From assembly GCA_013399015.1 (NCBI GenBank), contig VWZX01000996.1, positions 381,052 through 445,051 on the forward strand: a stretch of 64,000 bases of DNA, written 5' to 3'. This document shows positions 34,346 through 46,993 of this stretch, piece after piece (the first letter of the stretch is position 1; every line of letters starts with the position of its first letter). Both the position numbers and the translations under genes were made by a program. Origin of the DNA: Galbula dea. Lineage: Eukaryota; Chordata; Aves; Piciformes; Galbulidae. The notes under the pieces were generated by a model. It ran no database searches, was not told the DNA's origin, and saw only the letters and a list, made by a program, of their open reading frames with translations.

Positions 34346-35788
34346 CACCAGCAGAGCCTCATTATCCTGCCAGGATGATGCAGATGCACGGGGTGTTGTG
34401 TAGACAGAAGGACTTGATTCCCCCATTCTGCAGAGCTGTCAATACTGGGGATAAGTGTTAACAGAGAAAGAGCAGGAAAATCACAGGGAGTGATCATTCC
34501 CACGCTCCATTTATCCTCAGCACTCTCCAACCCCATAGGCAGCACTGCACCAGGCAGCACTGACTGCTGCAATGAGAGGCAAGCACAGGGAAAGCAGATT
34601 AGCAGAAGAATTTCAGGGTGGCAAAGCCTTGGTTCTTTTCCTCCTCCTAAAAAAAACCCCCAAATTCATGCAGATTTGAGCCCAGAATTTCAGTGCTGTC
34701 ATTCCATGAGGCTGCTTCTCTGCAGTGAGAAGCACCTCAAAGCTCACCAGCCTCTTAACACAGCCAAGGATTACTGCCCAGGTTCTGGCTGGCTCTGGAC
34801 ACCCCTGCCAGCCCAGCACTCTGCTAACACCAAGTCCAGAGATCCAGAGCACTCCTGGAGTGCCCAAAGTGACAGAAGACACAAGAGCTTTGCCAGTGAG
34901 AGGCTATGTTGTTCTGAGGAGCATTAGCAAATTGAGAGTGCACCCTGCCTACAGCCCAAGCCCTGCAGCTTTCAGGCTGGAAGGTTCCTTTCTCCCAAGG
35001 GCTGAGTTCCTAACTGTACTGGAGTGTCAGACTGATCTAATTCCTCCTGATGGTTCTGGCATTTCCAGGCTTTGGGCTCATCAGGAACCTGTCCACCATC
35101 TGGAGGATCCTCTGCACTCTCTGCTTTAAAACATCAACAGCAGGGTAGGGAAGTTGTCCTTCTGCCTTGGCTGTGGTAGCAGAGGAGCTGAGAGCACTGT
35201 GGAAATGTGACCAGATGGGTTAGATTGCAGCTGAGAGAATCAGTGTCCCTCTGTTAAACATGTATTGCAGGCATCTCCAGGAGGCAGTGGAGAGATCCCC
35301 CTGTGGAATGGGGAGTATTGAGCTTTCCTGAAGAAGAGGAGGTCAGAAAGTGACTCCAAACTGACCAAAGCAATGGGATCACAGGTGGGCTTTGTCCTTT
35401 CAGAGGCCTGGAGTAAGCTGGAGCTGGGAAAGGAGGCAGTAGACAGGGTTGTGTTATGAATCAAGACATCTCATTTAACTTTCTTTATTCCAGTTGCTTT
35501 GATATGGTGTAAGAAGACATCAAAGAACTGCTGCTACTCCAGGAAAAAGCAGAATAAACAAAACATCACACAAGATGTAAAACTAAAACCAGTAGAGGCA
35601 AGATAAGCACTGTAAGAACTGACTAACATGTTACAAAGCTTCTTCCTTCTTCAGCACCTGGGGCAGAAAGTGGCTGATGCCTCTCAGGAGCCTTTAGCTT
35701 GCAACCACAGGGACTCAGCAGTGCTTCAAGGAGCTCTGCAGGACACCTTCAGCTGCCCTGGCATGGGGTGGGGGTGAGCTGGTGAATC

Positions 35789-36260
35789 ACAGATTCATTG
35801 AGGTTGGAAATGACCTCAAAGATCAGCAAGTCCAACCCCTGACCCAACACCACAGTATCCACTGAGCCACCTTGCAAAGTGCCACATCTAGATGTGTTTG
35901 GAACCCCTCCAGGGATGGTGACTCCATCACTGCCCTGGGCAGCCTGGGCCAGTGCCTAACCACTCTGTCAGGGAACAAACTGTTCCTCATGTCCAACCTG
36001 AACCTCCTCTGGCACAACTGGAGGCTGTTTCCTCTTGTCCTGGCACTTGTCACTACCTGGGAGAGGACTCCAACCCCCACCTGGCTCCAGCCTCCTCTCA
36101 GGGAGCTGCAGAGAGTGAGAAGGTCTCCCCTGAGCCTCCTCTTCTCCAGGCTAACCAAGCCCAGTTCCCTCAGCTGCTCCTGACAACACTTGTGCCCTAG
36201 ACCCTTCCCCACTTTCCTTGCCCTTCTCTGGACACACTCCAGGAACTCAGTGTCTTTCTG
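35789..36260 (-). mobile_element. CR1-type LINE fragment, about 0.47 kb
   Basis: Starts TCACAGATTCATTGAGGTTG, GAAATGACCTCAAAGATCA and runs through CATCACTGCCCTGGGCAGCC, GGGAACAAACTGTTCCTCAT and CTCTTCTCCAGGCTAACCAA, the antisense CR1 order. Same orientation as ELK4. Confidence 0.92.
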
Positions 36261-39200
36261 AAAGCTGGAGAGGCTCCTGTCCACACCAGAGCCATGTCCA
36301 AGGCCACATCCAAAAGCATCCCCTTCCTGCAGTGCCACTGGAAGGAACTCCAAAGCTCCCCTTGTCCTTCTGATTCAGACCTACACAGCAAGCTCCCCAC
36401 CCTCCAGAGCTGTTCCAGGCCCAGTAGTTAGAGAAACTAAAGCAATGAGGATGAGGACAGGACCTCCCTGTCCTGCTCTACCCTGCAGAGGTTCCTTCTC
36501 TCACCATTTGTAAGCAGCAGTTCAACTTCATTCAAAACCACATCTCCTGGCATCAAGAGGCATCAGTCTCCCAGCACAGCTCCCTGTCAGCAGAAAAAGC
36601 CAAGCAGTTTGATTGCTGCTGCTCCAGGATGAATACCCCAATCACTACAGGCACAGCAGCAGTTTTGCTGAGGGTTGCTCTCCTCCTAGGAGCCCAGAGA
36701 GAAAGAGAAAAAAGGTCTCATTTGAGAAGACAATGAGGGAAATTAGGCAGAGAAGCAACAACTCCTGCTCATGACAACAGCCCTGCCACTCCTGCACCCT
36801 TTGAGCAGGAGGAAAAAAAAAGAGTTGCTAGAGGCAGAGGGCAGCTCCACTCTGTAATGAGGATGCTAAAATAGAGCACTATTATTGTCTTGAGATCTTC
36901 TCCACGCCTACAGATGACCCTTGAAGCATACTGAGGAGCTGACAGAATTTGGCTGCAGTTCTCTAGATACACAGTGCTGCAAACTGGAGCTTTCTCCTGT
37001 TGCTGCAGCTTTGCTGGAGGCCTCGACTTGACAAAGCAGAGAAAGCAAAGCACAGCCAGGCCATCAGATCTCTATCTGTTCTGGTGACTTCTCCTCCTGC
37101 CTCTCTACCACAGCCTGCTCCACACAGCCTGGCTGATTACAGAGCCTCCAGGCTGTGTATCTTCTGTGGAAGGAGAGTGAGCAATCACTGGGTGGCACAG
37201 CAGGCCTAGGAACAGGTTAGGAAGTGGCATGTGGTAACCTCTCCCGTGGCCAGCAGCTACACTTACTGTCTCCAAACAAACTCCAGGGTTCATCCCTTCC
37301 TGCCCAGAAAGGAGAAGGTCACCTTGCTGTGCCCCAGCAAGGCAGCAGAGGCAGGACTGGAGGGGGAGGTCTGCCCTAAACCCAATCTTCAAGGTCTGCT
37401 GGCAGACTTCCTGTGCTTTGACTCAACCCCAACAACAGCTCGAGTCATCTTTCACCTCCATTTGTTCCAGCAGCCTCTCAGAAGCATCTGCAGCCTGATG
37501 ACTTCTGCAGATGGCCTGAGCAAAGCAGGCAGGTCTACAGCCTTGTCAGAAGCCACCCAGGAACAAAGGATGGTGCAAAGGAAGGGGAGGATGTCCCACA
37601 GACATCACCCAGTGAGGACAACACCATCACCAGCACGTATTGCACCTGCATGCTTCCAGCCATCCAAGGGTTTGCAGCTCAAGAAGATGACTTGGGAAGC
37701 AGCCCAGAGCAGAGGTGAACACAGAGGGACACAGAAACCTGCTCTCAGCTCCAAAAAATCATTAAAACCTCCCCATTTGTTTAAAAAAAGGCAACACCAG
37801 TAACTCAGAGATGGTCTTGAGGACCTCACACTCAATGGAGCAGTCAGACATCCAGCAAGTGAGCCAAGGGTCTTCAGACAGCTCCAGGAGGTCTGGACCT
37901 GCTGTGCATGGCCCAGAGGAGCACTCCAGAGCTGAACTGCTCAGACTCTGCTCTGCAAAACTATTCCCCATGGTCTCTTTACTAGTTTCAGCTGGCCATG
38001 CTGTGTGACCAGAAGGAATTCCTAGAGCAGAGCTCCTGCAAGGTTGTGCAATGCTCCTGTGGACCCAAAGCCTTGGTAGCTGTTCCAGGAAAACAAACAA
38101 CAGAGGAATTGTGTGGAAGGAGATTTTTGGAGGTCACAAGCCCTCACTCCTTGGTCAAAACAGGGTTAACTTCAAAGCTGGATCAGGATTGCAGTGTCTT
38201 TTTCCAGACAACTAACTGGCAGCTCTGCTCCTTTTATTTAGTAAAGGGACAAAGAGGTGGAACACTGCTGATGAAGGATTTCATGAAGTGGTTATCAGCA
38301 CACAACCAAACAACAGTGCCATGAGCCCACAACTGAAAACATCTCATTTCTAATTAACCTTTAGTAGGGTAATTCCAAGCTCCTGGGACTGGGATTCACC
38401 TGAACCAGAACATTTAGGATTTTATCAGTTTTTACCAGGAGCCTTTTGCCCAACACATCTGAAACTCACTGTCCAAACCCAGCCTCTTCAGGGGGCCAGG
38501 ATCCAGCTGTGGCCTGAAGGAGGGGAGGGTATTTAATCCTTTTCCAGGACACAGAGCACTGTGAAAGCACCTTCACTACTGACACTATCTCCTTTCATTA
38601 GCTTGCTCCCTAAAGACAGGTGAAACACCACTTCAAATGTGAAATAAAGTTCCTACTTACAAGGAATTAAACTAGAGATACAGACTTCTGCCTCTGCACC
38701 AACCACCCTTACAAAGTTTCACCCCCCCAGCAGCTTTCCAAGCCATAATCAAGCTACACCTCCTCCCATAAATACTCAACTCTACCAAGAAGGAGGAAAA
38801 ACAACATCCTAGATCACAAGAAATTCTTGTCCTTGCCTTGGCTCTGGCATTCTCTGCACTGCTGTCTCCAAAGCAGCCAGGAAAAGCAGCCTGTTCTGAG
38901 GGAGAAGCTGTGGTTATCAGGCAGGAAGCTCCCTGGAAGGAAATGCTGGAGGATGTCCTCACAATGAGAGCTGCCTCCAGAGTTTTCATTGCCTAATCCC
39001 ACTCCAGCCTTGACCATTTTATTTACTTAAAACAAACACTGCAGGAAATGTTGGGGCTCTTGGCTCAAAAATAAGTTACTTTACATGAAATCAAGGTGCT
39101 GGGAAATATTCTGGGGGTCAGGAGCAAATGGATTCAGCTTTTTAAGTCCTCTCTGAGAAAGCAGTTCCTTTCCTTAGTGTTGTTTCCCTTTCTGTAGATG

Positions 39201-39676
39201 CAAACGTGCAACAGAAAGCAAGCCTTGAAGGACAACAGTGACATCAGGGATTCCCACTGTCCTCATGGCTGAAGATTCAAGCTGGGAGAAGCAGATGAGC
39301 TCAAGTCATGAGACAGAGACAATGGTGGCCACTCTGTTAGCTGGTATGGCTCTGACAAGCACACCCTGACACTGGAAAACCTTAACTCTGGCTGAAGGTG
39401 GCCAATAAGACAACTTCAAAGCACAGGCCATGGACACCTCCAGCTGCCACAGGCACTCTGAGCCCCCATCCCTGGCTAAGGATGACTGACATCCCAGGGT
39501 AGTGACTTGAAGGGATAGCAGACCTCCTTTCCTTGCTTTTCTGTTCTTTGATGAAGTCTCCCTTCTCTACCCCTCCTTTTACAGGACAGGAGACCAAAGA
39601 GAACATGGGAAGGGTCAGGACAAATAAAGACAATGGTGAATTTCAACAATTAAATGCCTCTGAACAGCAACTTCTC

Positions 39677-40055
39677 AGAGTCACAGAATGGTTTGGCTTG
39701 GAAAGGACCAAAAAGATCATCCAGTTCCAATGCCACTGCATTGGCAGGGATGCCACCCACTAGGGCAGGGTGCCCAGGGCCACATCCAGCCTCAACACTT
39801 CCAGGGATGGAGTATCCACAACCTGTCTGGGGAACCTGTTCCAGTGCCTCATGATCCTCTTGAGTAAATAATTTCTTCCTAACATCCCATCTAAATCCAA
39901 ACCCATTACCCCCTGTCCTATCACTATCTGCCCATGTCAAAAGTCTCTCTTTATTCTAAGCTCCTTTAAGGACTGAAAGGCTGCAGTAAGGTCTCCCTGG
40001 AGCCTTCCCTTCTCCAGGCTGAACAACCCCAACCCTCTCAGCCTGCCTTGGTTAG
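39677..40055 (-). mobile_element. CR1-type LINE fragment
   Basis: Starts GAGTCACAGAATGGTTTGGC, TTGGAAAGGACC and runs through TGCCCAGGGCCACATCCAGC, CCAGGGATGGAGTATCCACA and CCTTCTCCAGGCTGAACAAC. Same orientation as ELK4. Confidence 0.92.
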
Positions 40056-41202
40056 TTTCTGACACTGATGTGATTGTTTCCAAGCCATAAAAATCCTTAT
40101 TTCCGTGGAAGATCCTCTCTAAGGAGATTACATTTGCTTCCTCCTTCCCTGCCACCACAATGGGCTGAGGGGAATGTTTACCAACAGCAGATTAAATTAG
40201 CTTCAACAGGCACAAGGAAAAGCATCGTGACTGAAGAGCAAGGGGTCAGGCCTTCCTCACACAACAAGAGTGAGCCCTGAGCAAAAGGTTAAACGTTTTT
40301 AGGTTGACCCTACCTTCATTCTAAGGAGGAAATCTCATTGAAGATGGAAAAGGTTTCCTGGAATAATGTTTAGAACACACTCCAGCTCGGTTGCTATGAC
40401 AATGGAACAACTATTCCCTCCAAACAGGCGCTAAGACCCTAAAAATAAACAGGCTGACAGAAAAAAAAAAACCAAGTGAGGAACACGCAGCAGCTTTGCC
40501 AGGCAGGCTTGTGCCTGGTGCAGGGATCGTGCCTGTTCCCAGTAAGATGGAGATAAGAAATGCTAATGACTTCGATTCTGCCCCCAGCCGCGCACAGCCC
40601 TCGCCTACAAAGCCATTCTTGTACTCCTCAGGAGCTGCTACTTCCAAAACAGCACCAGGAAAAGGCAGAGCTCTGGATTCCACCCCCCACGGGGAGCAGC
40701 ACAACGAGGATTAGGAGGAGTTTGCCTCTGAAAATAAGGTGAGTCCTGTGGGATGCACACAACAGGGACACGCACATACGTGTGGGGATCTGTATGCATG
40801 CATACCAAATAACACAAGTGGAACAGCAGCTCTTTGCATACTTTCTCCCTGGCCTCACGGATTGATGTGGGTAAGCAGCCACCCCTGGCACAAAGAGTAC
40901 ACAAGGATCCAGAAAAGAAAACCCCAAAACACAGCGGCAGAGTCAGGAAGGCGAAGAAAACAACCCCAAACCTAAAACAACACATCAGCAAACAAACCCA
41001 ATCTCTTGAGGCCAGGCTCTCCCTCTCAGATACCCCTGGCAGAGAGCGGCAGGTCAGGCAGCACCAGCTCGAAGGGAGCCCTTGCGGCCAGACCCTCCCG
41101 AGCACAGCCCGCCCGTGGACCCCAAAACCTGCCCACCGAGAGACGGACACGGCGAGGGGCATCGGGAAGGCTTCTCCCTTCCCCGTTACTATTTGAGGAG
41201 CT

Positions 41203-41340
41203 GGGGGCACAGCCCCGGGGACACCCCAGAGACTACGGCCCGGGGACAGGGGGCACAGCCCCGGGGACAACCCAGAGACCACGGCCCGGAGACAGGGGGC
41301 ACAGCCCCGGGACACGTCACAGACACCACGGCCCCGGGGG
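41203..41340. repeat. 46-base GC-rich tandem repeat, three copies
   Basis: The block CACAGCCCCGGGGACA recurs at 41208, 41254 and 41300 (third copy slightly changed), with CAGAGACYACGGCCCGGGGA between copies. It lies at the left shoulder of the CpG island. Confidence 0.9.
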
Positions 41341-41448
41341 CTCGCTGCCGCCGTTCGCCGCTTTCGTTTCCCAGCCCCTGGACACAGTCCGACCCCCGCA
41401 CGCACCCCCAGCAGGGTACGGGGGTGCGTGGGGGCGGTCTCGGTCCCT

Positions 41449-42066
41449 NNNNNNNNNNNNNNNNNNNNNNNNNNNNNNNNNNNNNNNNNNNNNNNNNNNN
41501 NNNNNNNNNNNNNNNNNNNNNNNNNNNNNNNNNNNNNNNNNNNNNNNNNNNNNNNNNNNNNNNNNNNNNNNNNNNNNNNNNNNNNNNNNNNNNNNNNNNN
41601 NNNNNNNNNNNNNNNNNNNNNNNNNNNNNNNNNNNNNNNNNNNNNNNNNNNNNNNNNNNNNNNNNNNNNNNNNNNNNNNNNNNNNNNNNNNNNNNNNNNN
41701 NNNNNNNNNNNNNNNNNNNNNNNNNNNNNNNNNNNNNNNNNNNNNNNNNNNNNNNNNNNNNNNNNNNNNNNNNNNNNNNNNNNNNNNNNNNNNNNNNNNN
41801 NNNNNNNNNNNNNNNNNNNNNNNNNNNNNNNNNNNNNNNNNNNNNNNNNNNNNNNNNNNNNNNNNNNNNNNNNNNNNNNNNNNNNNNNNNNNNNNNNNNN
41901 NNNNNNNNNNNNNNNNNNNNNNNNNNNNNNNNNNNNNNNNNNNNNNNNNNNNNNNNNNNNNNNNNNNNNNNNNNNNNNNNNNNNNNNNNNNNNNNNNNNN
42001 NNNNNNNNNNNNNNNNNNNNNNNNNNNNNNNNNNNNNNNNNNNNNNNNNNNNNNNNNNNNNNNNNN
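41449..42066. other. Assembly gap (618 N)
   Basis: Run of undetermined bases inside the CpG island, probably a GC-rich stretch that failed to sequence. Frames reading across it are not real. Confidence 0.99.
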
Positions 42067-42326
42067 GCTCCCCCGCCGCCCTTCATGACCGGGGGGGCGG
42101 GTGCCGGGCCCCCATGGCGGGCGGGGGGAGCCAGGCGAGCAGCGGAGGACAGCGGCGCGGAGGCGGCGGCGGGGCGCGGGGGGGGGGAACGAAACGGTGG
42201 CGGCGGCGGCGCGTTACATGGCGGGACGCGTCGCGCCAGCCCCTGCGCCCTGGAGCCTCGGCGGCCACCGTACACACGCTTCCGCCCACGGGCTCAGCGA
42301 GGGGGCGAGGCGTTGGCGCCGGGCGG

Positions 42327-42363
42327 CCAATCCCAGGGGGGACAGGGGGCGACACCGACCAAT
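42327..42363 (+). promoter_or_regulatory. Pair of CCAAT boxes (NF-Y type)
   Basis: GGCCAATC at 42325-42332 and GACCAATGG at 42357-42365. The cores are 32 bases apart in the same direction, followed by GGGGCGG. Such spacing is common in NF-Y-driven promoters. Confidence 0.55.
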
Positions 42364-42401
42364 GGGGCGGTGCTGTCCCGCCCACCGCTCGCAAAGGCCG
42401 A

Positions 42402-42414
42402 CGGGAAGTGTAGT
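42402..42414 (-). promoter_or_regulatory. ZNF143/THAP11-type element
   Basis: On the - strand ACTACACTTCCCG, a full match to the promoter consensus ACTAYRNNNCCCR. It lies about 40 bases from the second CCAAT box, towards its right side, in the CpG island. Confidence 0.6.
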
Positions 42415-45400
42415 GCCGCAGGGCCTAGCGCCCGCCCGCGGCCATGTGCCCGCGGCCCGCCCGGCCCCGTCCCCCCGGTCTCTCGGCTCGGCAGCACCGG
42501 GCGGGGGCAGCTCCCTGCGAGGCGTGACACGAGTAACACGGAACATCCAGCACAGGAGGGCAGGGAAGGGGAGAGGGTTCATGCTAGAGTGAGCTGCAGG
42601 ACACTAACATGGTTAAAAACATTCGCGAGCTATTTAAAGAGAAATGGGGCAGAGCCAGGGAGGGTGTCCGGCAGAGAGAGGGCGAGAGGAGGACAAGGTG
42701 CCCTGGGACCGAGGAGACCCCAATGCTGCCACTGCTGTCGGCAGCAGAGCTCCTGCTTTTCCCTATACAGAGGAACATCCAAATCTCCCTTCCCAGGAGA
42801 AGGGCACTCCAGGCGCTTGTGTTCTCCCTGGGGAACCTGGTGCCACCAAGCCACTTGGCTGCAGTAAACCCACCTGGAGATGCTCCCCACAGAAGGCCAC
42901 GGCGCTCAGCCAAGGCTCTGGGGATGTTTTCTGCTCCATGGCTCACCTGATCCCAACATCCTGGTGGTGGCAAAGGCAGGGGATGCCTTCATGCTCCCCA
43001 GACAGAGCAGAAGGAAGAGGCGATCCCAGGCTGGATGCAGGAGCATTAATCATGCCAAAACTTGTTCATGTGTCCTATGCCCACACTGAAGTTCCTAGAA
43101 AACTGCTCCTCCAGGGTCAAGTATCCCTAAGGTGCATTGCCTTGGCCTATGGATGAGCAGGCTCAGTCCTGAGGTCTACTAGAAAAACCCCAAACCACCA
43201 CACTCTTCAGCCTTGACCTACAGCTGAGCAGCCTCAGTCCTGAGGCATCTACTCAAACCCTACTTTTCATACCAGTTTGAGAGCAGAGTTGTGTTCCACT
43301 GAGCCAGGCACTGGGAGCAAAAGGTGAAGCACCAAGAAGGCAGCACTCTCCCTCTTCCCTGCCATAAGCAAACAGCCCTCACTGTCCTGCCATCAGATTC
43401 CCACCCATTGGCAGAGGAGAACAAAAAATGTAAGCAGCACTTCAGTGTCAAACAGTACACATGCCAAAACATGCAGCCTTCTACTTCCCAGCCCCAGTAA
43501 AAGGTTAGCTGCCTCAGTCCAAAGTCTCCTGTACACTTCAGCCAGCTGCCTCCTCAGGACCACGAGTCACGGCACCACGCAGCCAGATCCAGCTGTGTTT
43601 GGGAAGCACCATCACCCCCAAACCCTCAGATCCCACTCCAGCCTGAGCAGCTCTGCTTGCAATTAATGCTGCTTTTACGAAGGCAAATTCCATAGCCTTA
43701 TCAGGTCATCTTCAGCTGGGCCCATTTCAGAGAGCCAAGCAACACCAAGGGATGTAAAAGGTTTGTAAACTCAGGAGCGAGAGAGGGAACCTGATGTTGC
43801 ACTTCACAACAGCTTTCACTAACTCCATCAGCACTTGCTGCACAGTCACAGGGGGTCAGAAGGGAGAACTGAGATGTCTTTGGACTGCAAGGAAGAAGCA
43901 CAGGGTTTTCCTCCAGAGCATACTTTCTGTCGTGGGGAGGGAGGAAGTTTTCAGCCAAGCTGACCATTATTTATTTCTTTACAGAAGTTAATCATCACAT
44001 CTCAAAATAAAATGAAGAAATGGGTTCTGGTTTTCTCACCTCCAGTGGGAAAGTGTGAGGGAGACTCGGCAGGGAGGGGAAGAAGAGAAAAAGGTAAGGA
44101 GAAAGGACAGAAGAGTCCTCCAGGGAAGTCCACAGTCAGTTTCTTCAGCTTTCAAGACAAATTAAAGCCCCTTTGAAATGAAAGCATGTGCTGATTTCTT
44201 TTTCTCTTTGCCATGGAAAGCATCAGTCACTATTTCCACAGAGTACTTGGTGTTATCAGGATCACTTTCCCCTAGGCAATGCCCAAGCCAGGAAGCACTG
44301 ACCCAGGAACAAAGCTGTGGAGCTCAGGAAGCCTTTTCCCCATGGCACTGAGCTCTACCCTAACATCCAAAGGACCTAAAGGGCTTCAGCTGCAGCTGTA
44401 TTAGCTGCAGTAACTCCACTGAGGAACAATCAAAGTGTCTTTCTTCAGGGTGGTAATAAATTTCCTCCTTTGTGGAACTCCCCCCCTTTTGCAATCCAGC
44501 ATGGGCTTGTTCCCGTCTCAGACAGCATCACAAGGGAGAAAACACAAGGCAAAGGGGTGGAAGAAAACTGAGAAGGCAGCAAGGCAGAGCTTGAGAAAAG
44601 CTCACAAGCCAAGGAGTTCAAAGAGAGAAGCAGCAGAAAAAGGAAGTCAAACAGCTACACTTCAGCTGGCATTTCTGGTGGAGGTTAATCAGTGGCATCT
44701 CAAAATAGATCTTGCAAGTTGTGAGGCAAGGACAAAGCCATGAAGTGACAGAGAGCTGCCAGTTCCAGGAAACACAGGGCAAGGCAGTCAGGAAAGCAGA
44801 AAGATTTCTAAAAGCACTGACTTCACCAAAAGCAGGGAAATCTTACTGCAAGGTTCTGACTTGGCCATCAGGTGATGGTTGGCTTGAGACAGTGAGGAAG
44901 CACAAGCACTAGGAAGGTCAGCAAACCATGCAGCAGCTAATGAGACCCTAAGGAGGACTTGCTCCAGGATGTGCAAGTGCTATTGTAACACAGCTCCTCT
45001 CAGACTGAGCTCTGCAAGAGCACTGGCAAGCTAAAAGTCATGAAATAAGCAGAACAGCTAGGAGAGGTTGAGAGTCTCCTTAGTGAGAGGATGTGCTCAC
45101 AAGGGCTAAGCTTCTGAGATCAAGCTGCTTGGCTGGCTGTAAAATTTCACAGTGAAGAGCCAGAAGTCACTGCTCTTGAGAGAGAGATGCTCAGTGTTCA
45201 ACTTCTGAGATCACTGAGGCTTCAGTTACCTTAGGTGCCTTAGACCACAGCTTAGACATCCTTGGAGGTGAAATGAGGAGAAGGCAAACCCCCTGCTCAC
45301 TTTCCAAAGGACCTCGGGAGAAAGCTGGGTCACCAGGGCTAGGAGCAGCCCCAGACATGCATCAGCACAGCTGGGCAGTGGGACAGCCCAGTTCTGGGGC

Positions 45401-46977
45401 TGCCAACCACTCCTGACCCTCCAGAAGTTCTACCAAAGATGGCCACAAGTGCTAGTTTGTCTCTGAGGCCTAGATGGTGCTAGTCATCAACCTGACAAGT
45501 TTCTGGCAGGAAATCTGCTGTCACTCGGTTCAGAGCAGCTTCCCACCCAGCTCACAACCCACACAACGCTCCTCCCAGAGATGCTGCCCCCACAGCATCC
45601 CAGGATGTGGTGGCACTGGCTCACGTGGGAGGTCATCACTTCACAGAGGTCCTAAAGATGCTGCAGGATGCTCACAGAGCATTGCAAGGCACAGAGGGGC
45701 CCAAAAATACCATCTGCCTCTGCTGGAGCTAAAAGGAGCACCTTGAAGAAGATGGAGAAGTAACTGAGTTCCCATCCTCATGTGCCCTCTCATGCCCAAG
45801 CTGCCAAGGATCTCGGATTTCTCAGACCCAACAAAGCCTTTTGGCACTCAGCTCTGCAAAGAGCAGCTCTGCCTCTGCTCTGCTGTTTGCTGATGCTCCC
45901 CCAAAGCCCCAGATCTGCCTGGGTTTCAAACCCTTCTTATTTCTGAGTCCACAAACACAAGAGCTCGTGCCTCGAGGCAACCTGGACACCCTGGGCAGAG
46001 AAGAGAAGAGGGAGGGGGGAAAGCATCCTCCAGCAGGCACAAGGTGGCTAATCTGGTTCCTGAGCCTCCAGCTCCACTCCCCAGGAGATATCTGACTGGG
46101 ACAAGACTGAGGCTTGCCAGCAGACAGCCATGGAGGGGAGGTCACTGCTGTACTGAGTGCTCCAGAGGTAAATGCTCTGCTCAGATCACACTACAGATGT
46201 TAACATCCCAAGGCACAGCCAAGAGGAAAAAAGCAGCATTACCCAGGTCCATCAAAACCTCTCTACCCAGTGAGGAACCAGCCACAGTGGAAGAAAGGCT
46301 AAGGTGGTTCCTTTGGTTGAATTTCTCCAGAAGGGCTACTCTCCACTGACCCAGGCAGGCCTGGAGCTGGTTTCAGGTGCTTAGGAAAGTTCAGCCCTGA
46401 AGCTGTGCATCAGAGGATCTCTGGTTATCAATCAGTTATTCCACTGTGTTATCTACACAGCCCTCCTCCTCCTAAAAACACAGCTCCCCTTGGGAAGTTC
46501 CCATGTCCTGAATACAACTCCTCAAAAACCTCCCTGCTTCTGCTCCTGGCCCAACCCACCAGCACCTTCACAACCTGGAACAACAGGGCAAAGTCAGGAC
46601 CCATCATGACTCTTTCAATGGCATCTAGAATTTCACTTCAGAGCCTGTTGTTTGTGGGAACAGCCCAAGGACTGAAATAGAAGAGGTGAGGAGGAGACTG
46701 CAGAGAGCTCAGCTCTCTCACCAAGGAGCTGTGAAACTGCAGTGGGGGAGAAACTGCTGTAATTCACAGCAAAAAAAGCCCAAGTTTCCAAAACCAAACA
46801 GATCTGTGAACGTTAAATTGCATATGTGACTCCCCACCACCACCACCACATACTTTCTAAGCCACAAAAGCCTTTATCTGGGTGGATTTTCCAGGGAAGC
46901 TAGGAAGGATAAGCCCTTTCTGTACCATTGCCCAGTTCCTGGATCAAACAAGCAGCAATGGCACAGCTGACCAGACA

Positions 46978-46993
46978 CCCCCCCCCCCCCCCC
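46978..46993. repeat. Poly-C run
   Basis: About 16 consecutive C bases (G on the other strand). Confidence 0.9.

Larger units (their letters stand above)
32179..41000 (-). other. ELK4 intron 1
   Basis: About 9 kb between the first coding exon and the CpG island. It holds three CR1 pieces, listed separately, and one ambiguous base (34344). No further coding exon is supported. Confidence 0.65.
41000..42540 (-). promoter_or_regulatory. CpG island, probable ELK4 promoter and non-coding exon 1
   Basis: Abrupt rise in CG content and CpG frequency on both sides of the gap at 41449-42066. It lies about 9 kb upstream of the ELK4 start codon, where a non-coding first exon is expected. The exon itself was not resolved and may be in the gap. 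GC boxes, two CCAAT boxes and a ZNF143-type site are present on the 42.3-42.4 kb side. Confidence 0.7.

Noticed and set aside
34023..34403. Open frame of 126 codons with an endonuclease/RT-like tail
   Set aside because: It is a CR1 ORF2 fragment with one undetermined base, not a host gene.
35823..36353. Open frame of 176 codons on the - strand
   Set aside because: Entirely within a CR1 fragment.
40730..40750. Possible + strand splice donor AATAAG/GTGAGT near the ELK4 island, hinting at a divergent transcript
   Set aside because: A single donor-like site without a partner exon or open frame; too common by chance.
40638..42867. Several open frames of 360 to 545 codons over the CpG island
   Set aside because: Most of their length is the 618-base gap read as unknown residues; the rest is low-complexity GC-rich translation with no family motif.
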